Assembly (NCBI GenBank): GCA_035363255.1
Contig: DAOSES010000001.1
Coordinates: 66,371 to 130,370, forward strand
Direction: 5' to 3'
Source of the DNA: T3SED10-260 sp035363255
Lineage (GTDB): Bacteria > Caldisericota > Caldisericia > UBA6126
Length of the DNA stretch: 64,000 nt
Shown here: positions 45,801-54,526 of the stretch, piece by piece
Numbering within the stretch: the stretch's first letter is position 1
How the letters are laid out: each line of letters begins with the position of its first letter
Notes under the pieces: generated by a model
Database searches by the model: none
The model's input: the letters and a program-made list of their open reading frames with translations, nothing else
What the model was told of the DNA's origin: nothing
Position numbers and translations under genes: made by a program

Positions 45801-48614
45801 TTAGTCTCTTACTATATTAGAAAAATACGTTTTTTTGTTCCAAAATAATTCAGCTCGGTTGAAAATAGCTTTGCCAAATTTATTTTTTTTATCCGACACC
45901 TGGAAGTGTATAATCTCAAAATCGCGATTGTTGGGGATAGATCGACCCAATTGAACAAGACCCGATTCAAGCCGATAAACCAAAAGACTACCATTGATCA
46001 GCAGAGGCGTGGAACATCCTTTGATGGTTTCTTCAGGAGCCTCCTTCCCTGGAAGGAGGACAGGATAGTCTCTGAAGCTTTGACCTGTTTTTGCAAAAAA
46101 AGCAAAAATTTGTCCTCGCACAGTACCCAGAAAGACTCCTATCGCTGTGCCAGTTTCTGCGATCGTCGGAGAGGAAAGTGCATAATCATCTCTAAGGCTG
46201 GCCCTCCAAGAGATAAAACCTGAGAGAACATCAATGCATACCAGACGATGATAATCCGTCCAGTATGCCCATGCTCCATGTGCTTTATGCAGAATAGCGG
46301 GGGCAGGACGCTGAAAACAATATTGCTTGCATATCAGCCTTCGAACTCTCCAGATTTGTTCGTTTTTATGAGCATCCCATGCTATCATATCAAGCTCATC
46401 CGACTGAAAAAGATAACTTTTTCCCGCTACGCTGACCACACTAGAATGAGAGCCAGCAATATATGAACGAGAAAGTAGTTTTCCAGACTTTGCGTCTATT
46501 TTTTTGGATCCACAAAACAGCAAGGCTTGGGAATAGATGGGATAATATACAAACTGATAGCTATCCACCAACTCACGAAAAAGTGTATCTCCACTATCGC
46601 TTGCAACTGCAGTGAGATGTTTTCGTTCATCCACAAAGAAAAGAGTACTCCCTTTATCATGCTCTGCATGAATAAAAGTGGAACCTTTACTAAAAAGATC
46701 CCTTCTCTCCCATAATCGAACTACTCTCTGAGTTTGAACATTCCATGCCCAAGCTTGAAGAGATTTTTCGCTGAGTAAAAAGATTCGAGCTTCTTCATCT
46801 CGGACAAACTGGAGTATCGGCGCTACATACATTTTTCCTGCATTTAAATTCAGATAATGCTTTAGAGCTCCTTCCTCGTCACGGAAAGCTAAGTCTCCTT
46901 CAGTTGTACTACTTAAAATTAAGAGTTCTCTGCTTTTCATAAAGAAATGTGCGGATGGTTTTTGGATTTGTCTTAGCTTGTCAGGCATTGAGAGGTTTAC
47001 TGCATGCAAACGAGTCTTTTCGACTGAAGGCATGGAATCCAGGTCGTTTCGGTAGTTCGATTGGGATTTTTGCTGAGTATTGATCTCAACAAAAGACTTT
47101 TCGAGAATCACGTTTTCGGGAATTCCTATGACAATTAGTCCTTTACCTGGACATGCAACAAAGAGAGCATAATCGGTTAATATTATGCCACCAATTTGAT
47201 CGGGATAATATGCTCCGGGATAAAGACTAAGAGGAAAAGGAAATCCTCTCACAGGCCTTCTTGAACCTTTTTGAACCATCCATAACTGCCATTGCTGGTC
47301 GATCAAATAATAGTAAGTTTCTCCATCAATAAGCACACCAATAGGGCCTAAAAAACGATTTCCAGGGATAGCGACCTGTCCGATTATTTTATCTTCAGAG
47401 AAAAAATGATCGCTTATCATCACACTCATATTGGAATCTTCCTGATCTGACACCACCAAAGCAAAACTCATACTTTTTGCATCAACTGACAAGCGGGAAC
47501 GGGGTGGAGCTGGAAGTTTTTTTCTTACAATCAACTCTCCATTAACTGCGTGGAGCAAAAAAACACTTTTTGCCATGGAAACTCCTGCGATATAGGGCTT
47601 ACCATTCTTAACGAAACCAGATATGCAGGTTAGTTTTGATGCATCAAGACTTCTCTTCCAGATACTCTCACCAGTCAAGGAAAGTGCATGGATGTTTCCC
47701 TGATTGCTCCCCGTGAATATATAACAATGTTTCCCCACCTGTAAAGTGAAAGGAGATAAACTTATTTCTTCGGAAAGGACCTTTTTCCATTTTTCCGTTC
47801 TACTGTCTATATCGATACATACCATTTCTTTTTTGCCAACCGCAATTAAAGCAGTGACTTCTTCGTTGGAAAAATGATACAAAGGAGCGTTGAGCGGGCT
47901 ACCAAGAGTGAATTTAAAAAAAACAGAACCAGTTTCAGCCAGAAAAAAATAAACATTTCCTAGATTGGTGCCTGCAGATAGGATCAAGCGATCCTGATAT
48001 ATAAAAGTTGCCATGGTATTTTGCACCGATTCCCCCAAAGGAAATTGAAAGTTCCAGATCATTCTTCCAGTACTGGCGGTAAAAGCGCTAATCCGACCAT
48101 CCATGGAAGATGAAAAAAGCCATTGTTTCCCTTTGACTACGTCGACGAGAGGTGAAAAAGCTCCATAGGAATAGTCTTTATCCCAGGAAACTGTGGTTTC
48201 GGGAAGATGAAGCAAATCTTCCCTAAAGTTTATTCCAGTATCTATAGGATTGGATAAATGGTCCTGAACATGACGAAAACGTTGGTTTTCTTGAATTTCC
48301 CACTCAAGTTGAGTAACTTCAGGGTATTCACTGGGCAATGGATAGCCACTCCAACGCTTTGATCCGGTAAAGTAAGCTGAAGGAGTATGAGCAAGCTTAT
48401 CAAGTTGAGTTTTATTGCTAAAACGATCACGTATCACAGGCTTATCCTTAAAAGCCATCATACTTTGTTTTTTGATTTCTATGCCATACGATATACGGTA
48501 TTGATCTTTAATCAGGTTTGAGCTTTTTTGAATTACAACTTCATTTCCTGTACTGATGATGGGTAATATCAGCAAGCAAGAACATAAGCAATGAAAGAGT
48601 TTAGCTAGGAGCAT
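45801..48614 (-). CDS. Secreted PQQ-type beta-propeller protein
   Basis: I place the start at ATG 48614, which gives a 937-residue protein with a signal peptide (MLLAKLFHCLCSCLLILPII). This start overlaps the stop of the upstream gene by 14 bp, indicating translational coupling. The body is made of PQQ-like (pyrrolo-quinoline-quinone type) beta-propeller repeats: DGRISAFTASTGRMIWNF, GNVYFFLAETGSVFFKF, GNIHALSLTGESIWKRS, MIAWDAHKNEQIWRV and VCIDVLSGFISWRA. Enough repeats are present for two propellers. No dehydrogenase active site or cytochrome motif is visible, so it is more likely a binding or assembly scaffold. It lies directly upstream of the giant-gene array on the same strand. A functional link is inference only. 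Confidence 0.8.
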   Translation of the reverse strand: MLLAKLFHCLCSCLLILPIISTGNEVVIQKSSNLIKDQYRISYGIEIKKQSMMAFKDKPVIRDRFSNKTQLDKLAHTPSAYFTGSKRWSGYPLPSEYPEVTQLEWEIQENQRFRHVQDHLSNPIDTGINFREDLLHLPETTVSWDKDYSYGAFSPLVDVVKGKQWLFSSSMDGRISAFTASTGRMIWNFQFPLGESVQNTMATFIYQDRLILSAGTNLGNVYFFLAETGSVFFKFTLGSPLNAPLYHFSNEEVTALIAVGKKEMVCIDIDSRTEKWKKVLSEEISLSPFTLQVGKHCYIFTGSNQGNIHALSLTGESIWKRSLDASKLTCISGFVKNGKPYIAGVSMAKSVFLLHAVNGELIVRKKLPAPPRSRLSVDAKSMSFALVVSDQEDSNMSVMISDHFFSEDKIIGQVAIPGNRFLGPIGVLIDGETYYYLIDQQWQLWMVQKGSRRPVRGFPFPLSLYPGAYYPDQIGGIILTDYALFVACPGKGLIVIGIPENVILEKSFVEINTQQKSQSNYRNDLDSMPSVEKTRLHAVNLSMPDKLRQIQKPSAHFFMKSRELLILSSTTEGDLAFRDEEGALKHYLNLNAGKMYVAPILQFVRDEEARIFLLSEKSLQAWAWNVQTQRVVRLWERRDLFSKGSTFIHAEHDKGSTLFFVDERKHLTAVASDSGDTLFRELVDSYQFVYYPIYSQALLFCGSKKIDAKSGKLLSRSYIAGSHSSVVSVAGKSYLFQSDELDMIAWDAHKNEQIWRVRRLICKQYCFQRPAPAILHKAHGAWAYWTDYHRLVCIDVLSGFISWRASLRDDYALSSPTIAETGTAIGVFLGTVRGQIFAFFAKTGQSFRDYPVLLPGKEAPEETIKGCSTPLLINGSLLVYRLESGLVQLGRSIPNNRDFEIIHFQVSDKKNKFGKAIFNRAELFWNKKTYFSNIVRD

Positions 48615-49740
48615 CTTCCAGAAAATAGCTCTCAAAAATACTTCGAGCAATCATATTGCTGGGGTTGAGCTTAAGTGCCTGTATAAGATATTCTTTGGCA
48701 GTTGGGAGAGATCTTTTCATGCGATAATAACTGGCAATTTCGAGATATACCTGACTTAAGATCTCTTGTTCTGTGCGGTTTCTCCCAAAACCTTGAAGAT
48801 CTCTTACGGCTGAAGCAATAAGATCTTTGGCTTCGTTTAGTTGGTTTTGCTCAAGGAGGAGATAACTTTGATAGACTGAATTTCGGTAGAAGCGTAAACG
48901 CTTACCAGGATCGGTGGAAGAAGCAAGCTGGTTTTGTATTTCATTTGCTAATAGAGTGAAATTTTCTGTTTGGGAAAGGTCAAGGTAATAGAGCAACTCA
49001 GACAGCTTTATATCCAAATATTGAATTTCGTAAATTTCTTTGCGTGAGGTAAGTTTATTCTGTGTGAATTTGAGATAGTCCAGATAGGTCTTGCTTGCTC
49101 GAGGATAGTCTTTTAAGGTAAGAGTGATTAGCTTTTGTTGGTCATAGGCAAACAATTCAGGCACCTGAAGTATGCCGTTTAGTTTCGTTTGGGCAACAAT
49201 TTCCAACTTTCCATCGTGATCCAAATCTTCCAAATAAATTTGAGCATAATTTTCAGCCATGTTAAGTTTGATTGGTACAATGCTTAAATTTTGAATATAA
49301 AAGATTTGAATCCTTTTTCCTACTTTGGATAAAAGTTCGACCACAATCTCAAGGTTCCCATCCTGATTCAAATCAAGCACCCCCTTGAAGGGTACCTCAT
49401 CTGTTTGGCTGATTTGGTAGGGACTAAGAACGTATTCGCTAAGTAACTGGTGAGTTTGAGCGTCATAAAGATGGATCAGGTCTTCTTGCTTTTGTGGGTC
49501 TCGCAAGAATAGAAGAAAGCATTCTCGATGGTCAAGCACCCTGATTTTGAATAAGGCTTTGCGTCTTAAACCCAAGTATTCATCATATTCGCCAGGTAAA
49601 ATAACATAATGTTTTGGGATACTGGAAATCATATCTCGTTGACCTTTGTCGTAGAGAGTAAAAAATTGAATTTCTGTCTTCCAGTACCATTGAGCTACAA
49701 AAATCAACGCTATCATGAGGATAAATAAGCTTTTTTTCAT
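48601..49740 (-). CDS. Exported VCBS-like/TPR protein
   Basis: The chosen start, ATG 49740, gives 379 residues beginning with a signal or anchor segment (MKKSLFILMIALIFVAQWYW). An upstream in-frame ATG at 49797 would bury this segment behind 19 residues. Two FG-GAP/VCBS-type calcium loops, DLNQDGNLEIVVE and DLDHDGKLEIVAQ, lie at about residues 123 and 170. The C-terminal ~120 residues look like tetratricopeptide repeats (AKEYLIQALKLNPSNMIA). There is no Shine-Dalgarno site; a -10-like TACAAT lies a few bases upstream. It is coupled to the propeller gene by a 14-bp overlap. The function is unknown. Confidence 0.75.
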   Translation of the reverse strand: MKKSLFILMIALIFVAQWYWKTEIQFFTLYDKGQRDMISSIPKHYVILPGEYDEYLGLRRKALFKIRVLDHRECFLLFLRDPQKQEDLIHLYDAQTHQLLSEYVLSPYQISQTDEVPFKGVLDLNQDGNLEIVVELLSKVGKRIQIFYIQNLSIVPIKLNMAENYAQIYLEDLDHDGKLEIVAQTKLNGILQVPELFAYDQQKLITLTLKDYPRASKTYLDYLKFTQNKLTSRKEIYEIQYLDIKLSELLYYLDLSQTENFTLLANEIQNQLASSTDPGKRLRFYRNSVYQSYLLLEQNQLNEAKDLIASAVRDLQGFGRNRTEQEILSQVYLEIASYYRMKRSLPTAKEYLIQALKLNPSNMIARSIFESYFLEDAPS

Positions 49741-49748
49741 AGTTACTA

Positions 49749-49778
49749 TTGTAGCGTAAATCTGTTTTTTGGTGAAAA
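49749..49778 (-). promoter_or_regulatory. Promoter for the VCBS/TPR gene, possibly leaderless
   Basis: On the minus strand TTCACC is followed after about 18 nt by TACAAT, which lies 7 nt before the chosen ATG (49740). Transcription would then start at or next to the start codon. This agrees with the absence of a ribosome-binding site. Confidence 0.4.
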
Positions 49779-49835
49779 AAAAGCATTTTTTTTGCATTTT
49801 TTTTTAAAAAATACGAAAAAACATGCCTTAAGGTA

Positions 49836-49863
49836 TTGAATTGTTAAAAATTTGTTGTATTAA
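49836..49863 (+). promoter_or_regulatory. Candidate promoter of the HU gene
   Basis: TTGAAT (49836-49841) and TATTAA (49858-49863) are separated by 16 bp, about 34 bp upstream of the HU start. The matches to consensus are moderate. The 156-bp gap serves two divergent genes. Confidence 0.4.
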
Positions 49864-49896
49864 TGAGACTAACCTAGTATAAAGGAGGAAAAGAAT

Positions 49897-50175
49897 ATGA
49901 CCAAGACTGATTTAATTAAAGAAGTTGCGAAGAAATCAAAGACTTCCCAGAAAGAAGTCGAGCTGGTGCTGAATTCTTTCTTTGACACTGTAAAACACAC
50001 CGTCAAAAAAGAAGAAAAGGTAGCCATTATTGGATTTGGTAATTTTGAAGCACGTACTCGTGCCGCTCGTACTGGTGTCAACCCCAAAACCCGCAAAAAA
50101 ATGACCATCCCAGAAAAAAGAGTACCTGTATTCCGTCCCGGCAAAGCTTTCAAAGAAGCAGTTTCTTCAAAGTAA
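49897..50175 (+). CDS. HU-family DNA-binding protein
   Basis: This 92-residue histone-like protein bends and compacts DNA as a dimer. It has the HU helical start MTKTDLIKEVAKKSKTSQKE, the core IIGFGNFEARTRAARTGVNP with the beta-arm, and the FRPGKAFKEAV ending. AAAGGAGG lies 8 nt upstream of the start, and a strong terminator follows. The gene is monocistronic. It could be HU or the closely related IHF type; the sequence looks like HU. Confidence 0.95.
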   Translation: MTKTDLIKEVAKKSKTSQKEVELVLNSFFDTVKHTVKKEEKVAIIGFGNFEARTRAARTGVNPKTRKKMTIPEKRVPVFRPGKAFKEAVSSK

Positions 50176-50186
50176 ATTGCAACTCA

Positions 50187-50217
50187 CCCCGAGGGTAGTC
50201 ACCCTCGGGGTTTTTTT
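50187..50217 (+). terminator. Intrinsic terminator of the HU gene
   Basis: CCCCGAGGGT (50187-50196) pairs perfectly with ACCCTCGGGG (50201-50210) around a 4-nt loop and is followed by seven Ts. This is a textbook Rho-independent terminator. It sits between two converging genes but has a U-tract only in the plus direction. Confidence 0.95.
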
Positions 50218-50234
50218 ATTGTCTTTTTTTTGCT

Positions 50235-52778
50235 CTAGGCAAGAGCTGTAAAATCAAAAAGCTGTTCGACAATCTCCATCACAGAGGAAACAGCTGTGAT
50301 TTTCGGCACTATATCGCTTGACACTCCTTTAAACACCATATCAAGGTAGTCCCAGCGATTTTCTTTGGGTATAAATACTCGTTGAATGTTTTTTTCAAAG
50401 GTAGCTTCTATTTTTTCTTTGATGCCTGCCACGGGCAGGACATCCCCCAACAGGGTAATTTCACCAGTGATGGTAATATCTTGAGGAAGCGCCTGCCCAA
50501 GACAGGCAGACAACATAGCAATAGCAAGACTACAACCCGCGGATGAACCATCATATTGTGGATACCATCCTGGCAAATCAACCATAAGATCTTTTTGATC
50601 CATCAGGTCATGCAGACCCTTTTTGTCAAGTAGCTGTTTGATGAAAGAGAAGGCTGTGAGAATAGAGTTTTTGAAGCTTTCTGAGATATTGCCTGTGATG
50701 CGTATATGTCCATTCCCTCGGACAAGAACCGTTTGAATTTCACCGATATGACCTTTGGAAAAAATGGCTTTTTCTTCGAGTTGGTTTTCTTGCTTTATGG
50801 GTGAAAAAACAGTTAAAATCTTTACAACTCCCACCCTGGTTTCTGTTTTGTTTATGGATATGCTGGACGCATGAGTGGCAAGCTGTTTAATTTTGGCGGA
50901 AAGAGTCGTGAGTTCTTCCTGCATATTGGCTGCTTCGTAAAGTTCTGCTATGTATTCGAGCATCAGCAAGGGAGCATTGGTGAGAGGTATGCGTCGAGCA
51001 TTCGATATAGCTTCCATGAGATACTCCCTGGAAGAGAAGAGCAAGTCTTTGTATAGTTGATAGTAAGAACGGCTGATCCATAAATAACAGTTTTCATCAG
51101 ATGCGAAAGTTTGCCCTTGCTCGTTGAATAAACCACCCAATAAAGCCTCGTTGTAATACTTGATTGCGGGAAGGAATTGGCATTTGGCATAGGAAACCTG
51201 ACCAAGATAATACAAGGCTTCTTTGTGGTTGCCGTAAAGAGATATGACTTCGTTTAAATGTTCTTCGGCTTTGTCCAAAGCAAGCTCGGATCCTACAATT
51301 TTGGCTTCTTTGAGATAAATTTTTCCTAAAGAGAGGTGGATGCGATAATCTTTGGGTGATAGCTGTCTTGCCAGTTCAAGATATCTCTCTGCCTCTTCTA
51401 TCCAACCAAATTTGATGCTGATTTCTGATAGATTCATATAGCTTTCCATGAACAAATCCACATCCGTGTAATCTGCCATGAGCACCTGTCGGTAGGAATC
51501 ATATGCTTTTAGGTAGTGATGAGAGGAATAATAGATTCCCGCCAATTCAAAATGAGCAAGAACAAAATCAGGACATAGTTCGACCGCCTTCAAGAAAAGA
51601 AGACTTGCATTTCGTGGATCCTTTTCTTGGATGGCAATACCTTTGAGGTAGTGAGTTTCGGGGTTTGCTGGATCCAATTCAATTAAACGATCAAAGCTGA
51701 ATCTAAGCATGGAGCGGATTTTGTCTTCTATCCCTTCGGTATTAACGATTAAGGCTTTGTTCCATTCGCTGGCTTCATCTTGATCGTCACCTGGGGCTTT
51801 CCAAAGATGAGATTGCTGTAAGAGATGATCACAAATTTCGATTAAATTTTTATAAAATAGTGGATTGTCGTTGCTGGAACGTTTTTGGAAGGCTGACCAG
51901 ATACTTTTTGCCAAACCAAGATGATTGAGTTGAAGATGAAGCATCCTAACGAAAGATAAAACAGGAACATCATTGAATGGTAGCAGGCTCTCAAGCTTTT
52001 CATATATTGCTTGAGCTTCTCCCACCTCGTTAATGATGAGCAAAGCACTTAGAATCTCTTTCATCAGGAAAGAATCCTGAATATGATAAGACTGAGCGAG
52101 TTTGAAAAGAAACATGATTTTGCCAGGAGAACGAAAAACCAGGGTATATAACTCCAAGAGGAGATGGAAAGCATCAACTTTTTGGGCATCCAGACGTAAG
52201 GCTTCCAGACAAAGATATTCAACCTCGTCTCGTATGGAAGAGCTTATCTTGGGGTGATGAAAGAGAAGTTTGGCACGAATCAGGTAGGACTCAGGATCTT
52301 TCATTTCTTTGCATTTTTGTACGCTCAAAAGCTTGAGCGCTTCATCAAATTCTCTTGCGTCGATAAGTAGCTCCAAATGGATCAGAAACAAACGATCAGA
52401 AATCAGCTCTTTTTGCTGGGCCTCATTTATTGTTACAAGGGCTTTGGCAGTTTCACCCTGGTCTCTCAAATATAGAAGGTAGTAGTAATAGTCTTCCTCC
52501 AAATCAAAGTCAAGTTTTTGCCAATAGGGATTTAACTTGGAAAGTCCTGTTTGATCTTGTCGATCAAAATGCCAGAGAAAAAGCTCATAAAGAAGCTGGG
52601 AAGGGACTATATCTTGAGCCAAATATAGATTGCTGAGAGATAGGATTAAATCTTGAGCTGGAGCATAAGACTTTAGTTGTTCGAGGATACTCAGTGCCAG
52701 GGGGATACTGCCCCGATCGCTCTCCCAGCGAAGTGAGAGCTGATCTAATAATTGTTTTTTGTCCAGCGTTTCTTCCAT
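50235..52778 (-). CDS. TPR protein fused to a Lon-type (S16) protease domain
   Basis: This is an 847-residue protein with no signal peptide. Residues of about 1-640 are tetratricopeptide-like helices (ASLLFLKAVELCPDFVLAHF, EALYYLGQVSYAKCQFLPAI). The last ~200 residues form a Lon proteolytic domain. DGSSAGCSLAIAML contains the catalytic Ser, and TGEITLLGDVLPVAGIKEK contains the catalytic Lys, followed by VFIPKEN. The AAA+ ATPase module of true Lon is absent. TPRs may therefore recruit substrates in place of the unfoldase; this is inference. The Ser-Lys dyad is intact, so the domain could be active. It follows the cyclophilin gene by 32 bp in the same operon. The AAGGAG ribosome site is close to the ATG. 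Confidence 0.85.
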   Translation of the reverse strand: MEETLDKKQLLDQLSLRWESDRGSIPLALSILEQLKSYAPAQDLILSLSNLYLAQDIVPSQLLYELFLWHFDRQDQTGLSKLNPYWQKLDFDLEEDYYYYLLYLRDQGETAKALVTINEAQQKELISDRLFLIHLELLIDAREFDEALKLLSVQKCKEMKDPESYLIRAKLLFHHPKISSSIRDEVEYLCLEALRLDAQKVDAFHLLLELYTLVFRSPGKIMFLFKLAQSYHIQDSFLMKEILSALLIINEVGEAQAIYEKLESLLPFNDVPVLSFVRMLHLQLNHLGLAKSIWSAFQKRSSNDNPLFYKNLIEICDHLLQQSHLWKAPGDDQDEASEWNKALIVNTEGIEDKIRSMLRFSFDRLIELDPANPETHYLKGIAIQEKDPRNASLLFLKAVELCPDFVLAHFELAGIYYSSHHYLKAYDSYRQVLMADYTDVDLFMESYMNLSEISIKFGWIEEAERYLELARQLSPKDYRIHLSLGKIYLKEAKIVGSELALDKAEEHLNEVISLYGNHKEALYYLGQVSYAKCQFLPAIKYYNEALLGGLFNEQGQTFASDENCYLWISRSYYQLYKDLLFSSREYLMEAISNARRIPLTNAPLLMLEYIAELYEAANMQEELTTLSAKIKQLATHASSISINKTETRVGVVKILTVFSPIKQENQLEEKAIFSKGHIGEIQTVLVRGNGHIRITGNISESFKNSILTAFSFIKQLLDKKGLHDLMDQKDLMVDLPGWYPQYDGSSAGCSLAIAMLSACLGQALPQDITITGEITLLGDVLPVAGIKEKIEATFEKNIQRVFIPKENRWDYLDMVFKGVSSDIVPKITAVSSVMEIVEQLFDFTALA

Positions 52779-52810
52779 AAACTCCTTTTATGTATGCAAA
52801 CTAAGCTATG

Positions 52811-53632
52811 TTAGGGCTGTTTTGGAACAATTTTAGCTGTTTTGATAATAACATCTTCCAGGGGTTTGTCTTGCTGATCTCTGGGTACATTCTGAATTTT
52901 TTCAGCAACTTCCATACCCTTGACCACTTTACCAAATCCAGTATGTTTACCATCAAGATGAGCTGTACCTTGTTTGTTGGTGATGATAAAAAACTGTGCT
53001 CCATTGGTGTTGGGACCGGCATTGGCCATGGCTAAAACACCATATTCCAATTTAATGGAAGGAAGCTTGTTGTTGTATTTGTAACCAGCAGTGACATTTT
53101 GCTGAATAGCATCCTGGGAAAGACCCAGGGCAGTAGGATTGATTTCATCACGGTATTGAAAGCCGGGATCCTTGGGTTCAGTGGAAGTGAATCCACCAGT
53201 CTGAATCATAAAATCGTTGATAACTCGATGGAAGATGATGCCATCGTAAAAACCATCTTTAGCCAACTGACGAATACTTCGAGCTGTTCTTGGGGCGGCA
53301 TCGGGATTGAGCTCAATCGTGATATCTCCCATGGTGGTTTCGAGAAGCAGCCATTCATTTTTCATATCTTTGATTTCTGCTTTGCTTGGCATTGGAACCT
53401 CAGGAGGAAAACCTTCATTAGCAATCTTCTTGGCAGTCTGGAGTGAGTTAAACCAAACGATACCACTGATGATTAGCACCAAGGCGAGGACTGAGGAAGC
53501 TCCTATAAGAAATCTATCCCGTTTCTCTTTTTTTTGAATTAGCGTTTGTTCTTCGCGACGTTTAATTTCTTTTTCACTGAGACGAATCTTACCAGTTGCC
53601 AGATCTAGTATTTCACGTTCTTTTCGATTCAT
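52811..53632 (-). CDS. Membrane-anchored cyclophilin-type peptidyl-prolyl isomerase
   Basis: This 273-residue protein has a charged, Lys/Arg/Glu-rich N-terminal region (about 1-38), a single transmembrane helix (about 40-62, FLIGASSVLALVLIISGIVW) and a cyclophilin domain (about 95-270). Active-site residues are present in FHRVINDFMIQTGG (Arg, Phe, Gln) and in NAGPNTNGAQFFI. The Trp of human cyclophilin A is replaced by His in AHLDGKHTGFGKV, as in many bacterial enzymes. It probably acts outside the membrane, isomerising prolyl bonds in exported proteins. The ATG is one base after the stop of the methyltransferase gene, so the two are coupled. Confidence 0.92.
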   Translation of the reverse strand: MNRKEREILDLATGKIRLSEKEIKRREEQTLIQKKEKRDRFLIGASSVLALVLIISGIVWFNSLQTAKKIANEGFPPEVPMPSKAEIKDMKNEWLLLETTMGDITIELNPDAAPRTARSIRQLAKDGFYDGIIFHRVINDFMIQTGGFTSTEPKDPGFQYRDEINPTALGLSQDAIQQNVTAGYKYNNKLPSIKLEYGVLAMANAGPNTNGAQFFIITNKQGTAHLDGKHTGFGKVVKGMEVAEKIQNVPRDQQDKPLEDVIIKTAKIVPKQP

Positions 53633-53633
53633 T

Positions 53634-54497
53634 CTACTGTAAATCCCCCTTATCTTTTTCTAATACTATTGCTACGGTATGGATAAAAAACTCCCTGGTA
53701 CATTTTAGTTTTACCAATGGAGCAACTATTTTCCGCAATGGTATCAATTTAAAGTATTTCAATTGAAAATCAACCTTCTTCAAAATGGCTTCTGCTTTTT
53801 TTACTGTCATATGATTGATATAGTCCATTTTAAATAACTTTCCAGTTTGAGTGAACTTTAGTTTTCTGCGCTTTTCCCCATCTTTCCTCAAGTAGGATAA
53901 GTGGATATATGCCTTGCTTAAAGCTTCTTCTGTAAAGAATAAATGCACCCAGGGAAATGGAATTAGATCACTTACATGAGCTCCCTGAGGATGATAATAA
54001 GGAGGAAATGAAATTAAAACTCTTCCTCCAGGTTTGAGCACCCGATGTGCTTCTGCAAGAATCTTTTCTGGTTGTGAAATATGTTCAAAAGCGTCAAGTA
54101 GGGTAAGCACATCCAGAGAGGCATCCTCTAAAGGAGCTTGGGAAGCATCAGCGCAAATAAAGCTGGCTCTACCCTCAAATTGCCTGGCATATTGTTTAGC
54201 CTTATCGATAAAGTGGGGGTCCATATCGATACCGATCAACTCCCTGGGATGGTATTTTAATAAGGCAAGACTTTTCCCTCCACCCCCACAACCAACATCC
54301 AATATCCTTTTTCCTTCAAATAATTCGTTTAAGGGCAGAAAATCCTCAAACACACTCCAGGCTTTTTGGCTGAATCGAAACTCCCATTCCTCAAAACTTT
54401 CTATACCCGCCAGCTCTCTTTCAAAGGGGTGCTTCAGGTTGTGTTTGTGCTGATAAAGCTTGATAAGAAGTCTCTCATTATTAATTTTGGGCATCAT
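53634..54497 (-). CDS. Class I SAM-dependent methyltransferase
   Basis: This 287-residue protein has the Rossmann methyltransferase core: motif I ILDVGCGGGGKSLALL at about 65, acidic strand IGIDMDPHFID, then SFICADASQAPLEDASLDVL and RVLKPGGRVLISFPPYYHP. This is the Methyltransf_11/25 type, often acting on small molecules, lipids or quinones. The substrate cannot be told from the sequence. Two adjacent ATGs (54497, 54494) are possible starts; AAGGA lies 7 nt before the first. The gene sits between recO and the cyclophilin gene with very short gaps. Confidence 0.85.
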   Translation of the reverse strand: MMPKINNERLLIKLYQHKHNLKHPFERELAGIESFEEWEFRFSQKAWSVFEDFLPLNELFEGKRILDVGCGGGGKSLALLKYHPRELIGIDMDPHFIDKAKQYARQFEGRASFICADASQAPLEDASLDVLTLLDAFEHISQPEKILAEAHRVLKPGGRVLISFPPYYHPQGAHVSDLIPFPWVHLFFTEEALSKAYIHLSYLRKDGEKRRKLKFTQTGKLFKMDYINHMTVKKAEAILKKVDFQLKYFKLIPLRKIVAPLVKLKCTREFFIHTVAIVLEKDKGDLQ

Positions 54498-54526
54498 CCA
54501 CCATTCCTTTCCACAAATCCTGGTTT

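Noticed and set aside
45801..48614. PQQ-dependent alcohol dehydrogenase
   Set aside because: Only the propeller repeat pattern is present. The conserved dehydrogenase active-site and haem motifs are not found.
50425..50445. CCTGCC-ACG-GGCAGG inverted repeat in the Lon domain as another PAGRQ-type element
   Set aside because: It encodes the conserved LPVAG segment around the Lon catalytic Lys region, so it is normal coding sequence.
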